DNA of 64,000 nt, taken from assembly GCF_003419895.1 (NCBI RefSeq), contig NZ_QPMM01000012.1, forward strand, positions 124,001 to 188,000, in the 5' to 3' direction. Source of the stretch: Chitinophaga silvatica. Its GTDB lineage: Bacteria > Bacteroidota > Bacteroidia > Chitinophagales > Chitinophagaceae. Shown here one piece after another: positions 59,655 to 64,000 of this stretch (positions within the stretch are counted from its first letter, which is position 1; the number at the start of each line of letters is the position of its first letter). The translations under genes and the position numbers were made by a program. Below the pieces are notes generated by a model. That model searched no databases. It saw only the letters and a list, made by a program, of their open reading frames with translations, and had not been told where the DNA came from.

Positions 59655-61065
59655 ACATCTTAATAAATATATACTTATAGGCTGTATCTCCCTCATTGCA
59701 GGGGGATGCAGCATTCCCAAACATACAGTTATGCCCGAGCGTGTAGCTGTTCCTGTTAGTGCAGATACCATTTCACTGAATCATATTGCTGCAATTTTTC
59801 AGGATGAAAAACTTCGGGCACTTATTGATACAGCATTAAAAAATAACTATGACCTGTTGGCAGCATCACAACGTGTGAGTATTGCACAAGCCAATTTAAT
59901 GCAGGCAAAAAATGCCTGGCTCCCTACATTGAATGTTGCACTAACAGCCGGAGTAGATAAATATGCCGATTATACGCTAAACGGAGTTGGGAATTTCGAC
60001 ACAAACCTTTCTCCAAATATTAGTAAAGATCAACGTATTCCGGGCCCTACACCAGAATATTTTGCCGGCTTAAGAAGCAGCTGGGAAATAGATCTGTGGG
60101 GAAAACTGAAAGGAAAGCGGCAAGCCGCCTACTCGAGATTTCTTTCCAGTATGGAAGGTCGGCGATTACTAACTACTCAAATTGTTGCAGGCGTAGCAGG
60201 ATTGTATTATGAATTGATAGCTTTAGATAATGAAGCCACAATCATCGAACGAAATATCCAATTGCAGGAAGCTGCACTTGCCACCGTTAGAATTCAGAAA
60301 GAAGCCGGAAGAGCTACCGAACTGGCGGTGCAACAATTCAATGCACAATTGTTAAGTACAAAAGCCCTGGCGTATGGAGTGAAGCAGGAAGTGGCTTTAC
60401 TGGAAAATCAACTGAATGTAATACTTGGTCGTTTTCCACAACCTGTTAGCAGAACTTCCTTTAAAGATTTAGGGGCAATTCCTGAGCTAACCAGTAAAGG
60501 AATTCCCGTTCAGTTGTTACTAAATCGGCCAGATATTCACCAGGCAGAACTGGAATTATCAGCTACTAAGGCCGATGTAAAAGCAGCGAGGGCTTCATTC
60601 TTTCCGGCATTGTCTATTACACCGTATGCCGGATTCAATGCCTTCAAAGCAGGATTATTATTTCAATCACCCGCTTCTATAGCCTGGGGAGTAGCTGGTA
60701 ATCTCGTAGCTCCGGTTTTTAATCAGAAACAATTGAAAGCTCAGTATAATATTACTAACGCCAATGCATATACTGCATTCTATAATTATCAGCAATCTAT
60801 AATTAATGGTTACCAGGAAGTGGCCACAGCGGTGAATAAACTGGAGAATCAGCAACAAACCTATCTGCTGAAATCAGAGGAAGTAAGAATATTACAGGAA
60901 GCTATTTCAACTGCTAATATTTTGTTCACAACCGGTTATGCCAATTACCTGGAAATAATTACAGCACAGAAAAGTGCTTTGGAAGCAGAACTGGCTTTAG
61001 TGACAACAAAGAGGGGTACCTATCAGGGATTGGTTTCACTTTACAGGGCGTTGGGAGGGAGTTAA
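59647..61065 (+). CDS. Outer-membrane efflux lipoprotein (TolC/NodT family)
   Basis: A 472-residue outer-membrane channel that completes the tripartite pump. Lipobox SLIAGGCSI with Cys21 or so. The alpha-helical barrel repeats occur in two halves (DTALKNNYDLLAASQRVSIA and RPDIHQAELELSATKADVKA), each with the beta-strand segments WEIDLWGKLKGKRQAA and FFPALSITPYAGF. It overlaps the pump gene by 8 nt. Its TAA stop forms the outer end of the palindrome that follows. Confidence 0.94.
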   Translation: MNKHLNKYILIGCISLIAGGCSIPKHTVMPERVAVPVSADTISLNHIAAIFQDEKLRALIDTALKNNYDLLAASQRVSIAQANLMQAKNAWLPTLNVALTAGVDKYADYTLNGVGNFDTNLSPNISKDQRIPGPTPEYFAGLRSSWEIDLWGKLKGKRQAAYSRFLSSMEGRRLLTTQIVAGVAGLYYELIALDNEATIIERNIQLQEAALATVRIQKEAGRATELAVQQFNAQLLSTKALAYGVKQEVALLENQLNVILGRFPQPVSRTSFKDLGAIPELTSKGIPVQLLLNRPDIHQAELELSATKADVKAARASFFPALSITPYAGFNAFKAGLLFQSPASIAWGVAGNLVAPVFNQKQLKAQYNITNANAYTAFYNYQQSIINGYQEVATAVNKLENQQQTYLLKSEEVRILQEAISTANILFTTGYANYLEIITAQKSALEAELALVTTKRGTYQGLVSLYRALGGS

Positions 61066-61264
61066 CTCGCTTTGCTCGTTTGTTTCACACAGAGGCGCAG
61101 AGATTAATATTAAGGCGCAAAGGATTTTTTTAAGATAATAAAGATTAAAGCGAGTATTATTAAGGAATTTCATATGATTTTCCTTAATAATACTCGCTTT
61201 AATCTTTATGCTACTTAATATTAATCTCTGCGCCTCTGTGTGAAACAGCGAGCAACGCGAGCTA
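61063..61264. repeat. Stop-to-stop palindromic element, copy 3
   Basis: Long inverted arms (about 85-103 nt, the left arm holding an extra stretch of about 20 nt) meet at a very short loop. Outer ends are TAACTCGC and, mirrored, TAGCTCGC; these triplets are the stop codons of the efflux channel and esterase genes. CACAGAGGCGCAGAGATTAA is shared by both arms, and the inner end AAGCGAGTATTATTAAGGAA matches the other copies. Confidence 0.93.
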
Positions 61265-62059
61265 TTTACGTTTGGTATGTTCAAATAACCATGGCATTAA
61301 TCCTGGTTCTACGAATACGTTATCCCAGCTATTGTGGCCTACGCCAGGGTATTCGGTATATTTATATTCAACTCCCAGTGATTTCAGTTTGGTATCATAA
61401 GCCCTGGAAGCATCTACCGGTACTACTTTATCATCTCCTCCATGGAAGATCCAAACGGGAACTTTTTTTGCAAAGCGATCGGCAGCAGCAACATCGCCAG
61501 CTCCGCAGATTGGGAAGGCAGCAGCAAAAAGATCAGGGAATTTAGAGATCATATAGAATGTACCCATACCGCCTAGTGAGAGTCCACCGATGTAAACTTT
61601 CTTGGTATTGATTTTCTTACTATGTAACAAGCTATCCAATAATCCGCTTAACAGAGCAGTAGGTTTGGTAGGTGGTTCTTCTGCGCTAATAGCGAAGTTG
61701 ATAACTTTACCTTCATTATCCCGGATAAGTTTCATTGGTGCCCAGGTAGCTTCCGAAGGGCATTGCGGAAAAATGACAATTGCAGGATAATTCTGGCGGA
61801 TGTTATCTCTCAGAAACATATCACCACCATGCAGCAACTGAGCATTATTATCGGAGCCTCTTTCACCAGCACCATGCAGGAAAACTATTAATGGATATTT
61901 TTTATTGGCATCATAATTTTGAGGCAATAACATTCTATAACGTAAAGTATCACCTTTACGAATAAACGTTTTATACTCATATTGCGACAAATCCTGGCTC
62001 ATAGCTGATAGTCCGGCCAATAAAAAGCAAGAGAATAATAAAAATTTCAAGTAATTCAT
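61262..62059 (-). CDS. Exported alpha/beta-hydrolase (phospholipase/carboxylesterase-like)
   Basis: A 265-residue exported esterase. Signal peptide ends at SAMSQ. The nucleophile elbow is VYIGGLSLGGMGTFYMISKF (Ser at about 150), the oxyanion-loop region is YPLIVFLHGAGERGSDN, the Asp lies in VWIFHGGDDKVVPVDASR and the His in YPGVGHNSWDN. The set matches the prolyl-oligopeptidase/feruloyl-esterase-like group; the substrate is probably an ester of a plant or microbial polymer. Its stop codon is the end of the palindrome. Confidence 0.9.
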   Translation of the reverse strand: MNYLKFLLFSCFLLAGLSAMSQDLSQYEYKTFIRKGDTLRYRMLLPQNYDANKKYPLIVFLHGAGERGSDNNAQLLHGGDMFLRDNIRQNYPAIVIFPQCPSEATWAPMKLIRDNEGKVINFAISAEEPPTKPTALLSGLLDSLLHSKKINTKKVYIGGLSLGGMGTFYMISKFPDLFAAAFPICGAGDVAAADRFAKKVPVWIFHGGDDKVVPVDASRAYDTKLKSLGVEYKYTEYPGVGHNSWDNVFVEPGLMPWLFEHTKRK

Positions 62060-62094
62060 AACGGGGTGTTTTCACCCAATATACTACCCGAAAG

Positions 62095-62892
62095 TTAGTA
62101 TTTCAATGTAAAGTGTTGCTTTACTTTAAAATCTTTTCTAAAAAATACAAGGCCAATGAAAAAGAGGTCGATCGTATAGGTGACCTGAGGATGTTGCTGA
62201 ATAGTATGCCAGGCTTCTTCCATATCCGGTGTCCAGTGGATATCATCGAAGATCAGTACGGAGTATTCATCGACATATTGGAGGCATTGAAGAAAGTAGG
62301 AAACAGTAGGCTCTTTACGGTGGTTTCCATCAATATACACCCAATCGGCCAATTGAATTTGTTTTAATACTTCTGGCAGAACGGTATCGAAATTTCCGGT
62401 GACCTGGGTTATATTATGAATATTGAGAGCCTGGAAGTTTTTTGCTGCACGTGCGGCAATATTGGGGCAGCCTTCAATGGTTGTTACCTGCGCCTGGGGG
62501 GCAGCTTTGGCCATGTAGGCAGTAGACAAACCCATTGAAGTACCCAGTTCCAAAATTCTTTTTGGTTGTAAGTATTGTATCAGCCGGAAAAAGAGTTGCC
62601 CAAACTTTGGCTGTTTTGCCGCATATCGGGTAATATCCTTCACTTTACGCTCATTGCCGGCCGACACAATAGATCCTGCACCTAAGTCGGTGACAATCAG
62701 GGTTTCATCACTTTTCAGTAATTGCTGGCGCAGTTGTTCAATTTCTTTAAATGCGGGATATTGTTTTTTATCACGCAATACCTCTTCTATGAGAGAAAAG
62801 ACAAAAGGAGAATGAACATCATGTCTGTTACCTGCTGTAAAATAATACTTTAGGTATTTACCAGCTAATTGATACTGTTGTGCTAAACCCAC
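62095..62892 (-). CDS. Class I SAM-dependent methyltransferase
   Basis: A 265-residue methyltransferase. The SAM loop is RILELGTSMGLSTAYMAKAA (about residues 113-132), the acidic end of strand 2 is VTTIEGCPN, and the metal/active-site region is WVYIDGNHRKEPTVSYF, as in catechol O-methyltransferase-like enzymes. The N-terminal 60 residues (LKYYFTAGNRHDVHSPFVF) are typical of a Bacteroidota group of unknown substrate. Start codon GTG at 62890-62892. It follows the glycosyltransferase gene by 7 nt and is co-transcribed. Confidence 0.88.
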   Translation of the reverse strand: MGLAQQYQLAGKYLKYYFTAGNRHDVHSPFVFSLIEEVLRDKKQYPAFKEIEQLRQQLLKSDETLIVTDLGAGSIVSAGNERKVKDITRYAAKQPKFGQLFFRLIQYLQPKRILELGTSMGLSTAYMAKAAPQAQVTTIEGCPNIAARAAKNFQALNIHNITQVTGNFDTVLPEVLKQIQLADWVYIDGNHRKEPTVSYFLQCLQYVDEYSVLIFDDIHWTPDMEEAWHTIQQHPQVTYTIDLFFIGLVFFRKDFKVKQHFTLKY

Positions 62893-62899
62893 GGACTAT

Positions 62900-63643
62900 T
62901 TAATTTTGATAGATTTTGTTTTTATTTAAACCCCACATATGCAGGCGATGTTGCAAAGATACTCTTAACACTCCCAAACCATAGATGGCGCTCCTTTTAA
63001 AATTGATGCTGGATGCTTCATCGAAATATTTGGTTGGGCAGGTAACTTCGGCAATTTCATATCCCTTCATGAAAATCTGGCTAACCATTTCATTATCAAA
63101 CACAAAGTCGTCATTATCAGCCATATAGTTAATATTTTTCAACACTTCAGCCGAAAAAACACGGTAACCGGTATGATATTCACTCAGTTTCTGGCCAATC
63201 AGCACATTCTGGGTGAATGTCAGGAAACGGTTAAAAAAGTATTTATAAAGTGGCATTCCACCCTTTAAAGCACCTTTTCCCAGAATTCTTGATCCAAAAA
63301 CTACGGGATATACATCATTTGCAATAATACTACACATTGCTGTAATTAGCTTCGGAGTATATTGATAATCAGGATGTAACATTACAACAATATCGGCTCC
63401 CAATTCAAGGGCTTTATTGTAACATGACTTTTGGTTGCCTCCATATCCTTTGTTATTATCATGTCTGATAAGGTGACGAATTCCAAGTTTTCTTCCAACT
63501 TCTAAGGTTTCATCTTTACTTGCATCGTCTACTAATACTACTTCATCAACGATATCGAAAGGGATCTCCCGGAAAGTTCTTTCCAGCGTCAGAGCTGCGT
63601 TGTAGGCCGGTAATACAACCACAATCTTTTTGTTATTAAGCAT
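62900..63643 (-). CDS. Family 2 glycosyltransferase (dolichol-phosphate mannosyltransferase-like)
   Basis: A 247-residue GT-A glycosyltransferase without membrane helices. VVVLPAYNAALTLERTFREI, DEVVLVDDASKDETLEVGRK, DNNKGYGGNQKSCYNKALEL and VVMLHPDYQYTPKLITAM (the DxD-equivalent) are present, as is YHTGYRVFSAEVL. It resembles enzymes that load a sugar onto polyprenyl phosphate for envelope glycans. Followed by the methyltransferase gene in one operon; the -7 box TACCTTTG lies at 63666-63673. Confidence 0.93.
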   Translation of the reverse strand: MLNNKKIVVVLPAYNAALTLERTFREIPFDIVDEVVLVDDASKDETLEVGRKLGIRHLIRHDNNKGYGGNQKSCYNKALELGADIVVMLHPDYQYTPKLITAMCSIIANDVYPVVFGSRILGKGALKGGMPLYKYFFNRFLTFTQNVLIGQKLSEYHTGYRVFSAEVLKNINYMADNDDFVFDNEMVSQIFMKGYEIAEVTCPTKYFDEASSINFKRSAIYGLGVLRVSLQHRLHMWGLNKNKIYQN

Positions 63644-63665
63644 TGAAAGTGGATTAATTTGGCAG

Positions 63666-63673
63666 CAAAGGTA
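63666..63673 (-). promoter_or_regulatory. -7 box of the glycosyltransferase-methyltransferase operon
   Basis: Minus-strand TACCTTTG, exact TAnnTTTG match, 22 nt before the ATG. Confidence 0.5.
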
Positions 63674-63761
63674 GCTTTCCAGTTTAAATTTAAAAATATA
63701 TCCGTTGAAAGCATTTTACAAACCACCTATCATGATTTAATTTTAACTGTTATTAATTATT

Positions 63762-63769
63762 TATCTTTG
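63762..63769 (+). promoter_or_regulatory. -7 box of the gene at the window end
   Basis: TATCTTTG with TTTT 17 nt upstream. The first ATG is at 63777; transcription would start too close to it for a normal leader, so ATG 63831 is the likelier start. Confidence 0.55.
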
Positions 63770-63830
63770 CGTCACGATGTTTTTGGCATCATATTTTCTT
63801 AATATTTTGTTAACAAAACAGAAAAACGAC

Positions 63831-64000
63831 ATGTTTATAAACCTACCAACGGAGATGAGGCATGGTTATGGCTTTAACAAGAAAGCCTATCAATCATTAC
63901 CGTTAGTAAACATCGCTAAAAAAATGTTGTCAGCTAGTTGGATGAAAAAAGTTGTATCTACCTCATTAGTTCTATTATTTACTATCCTCGCCGCCCGGGC
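63831..64000 (+). CDS. N-terminal part of an exported protein, cut by the window end
   Basis: An open frame from ATG 63831 (or ATG 63777, in frame) runs to the last base without a stop. About 35 polar residues (NLPTEMRHGYGFNKKAYQSL) are followed by a signal-anchor stretch WMKKVVSTSLVLLFTILAAR. A cytoplasmic lead before the signal is common in large TonB-linked outer-membrane proteins and their partners in this phylum, so a SusC/TonB receptor is possible, but the visible part does not prove it. Confidence 0.5.
   Translation, partial: MFINLPTEMRHGYGFNKKAYQSLPLVNIAKKMLSASWMKKVVSTSLVLLFTILAAR

Overview
The window looks like chromosomal DNA of a Bacteroidota bacterium, most likely a Chitinophagaceae member close to Chitinophaga. 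This rests on sequence only: many promoters carry the Bacteroidota -7 box TAnnTTTG with TTTG about 17-19 nt upstream, Shine-Dalgarno sites are rare, there is a FecI-type sigma/FecR/STN cassette, exported proteins are mostly lipoproteins and outer-membrane proteins, and the full C5 haem cluster has the gene types expected there. No prophage, insertion sequence, integrase or CRISPR array was seen.

Layout. 1-0.9 kb: start of a Tat-exported phospholipase C. 1.0-6.2 kb: a surface-signalling operon (ECF sigma, FecR anti-sigma, STN-domain protein with VQVxGF repeats, a second VQVAGF-repeat protein, a lipoprotein) with two copies of a bipartite motif that is a good candidate for the ECF sigma promoter. 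6.3-15.2 kb: OmpH chaperone, small acetyltransferase, SMP-30 enzyme, two membrane proteins, five tandem tRNA-Gly genes, PepSY protein, glycosyltransferase, orphan histidine kinase. 15.2-18.2 kb: tRNA-Leu followed by a 1.26 kb array of 104-bp units, each holding a terminator-like hairpin, then an unusual two-gene operon with a HEPN-like protein and a possible small RNA. 18.2-40 kb: mixed housekeeping genes (DUF2130 putative nuclease, apbE, gcdH, pyrF, paiB, mrp, hydroxyacyl-CoA dehydrogenase, yigZ, ribD, prmC, exbBD, pepT, thioesterase, FKBP, NamZ, fmt, LysM/DPBB). 40-44.7 kb: rRNA methyltransferase and the pntAA-pntAB-pntB transhydrogenase. 44.7-54.5 kb: haem biosynthesis, hemH-hemG divergent from hemACDEFBL, giving every step from glutamyl-tRNA to protohaem. 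54.8-61.1 kb: RND efflux pump. 61.3-64 kb: esterase, methyltransferase, glycosyltransferase and the start of an exported protein.

Most notable non-coding structure: a family of long palindromes (23.9, 28.7 and 61.1 kb, plus a lone arm at 54.6 kb) that sit exactly between the stop codons of convergent genes and even supply those stop codons. Together with the 104-bp hairpin array and the ECF promoter pair, these are the observations that ordinary annotation would miss.
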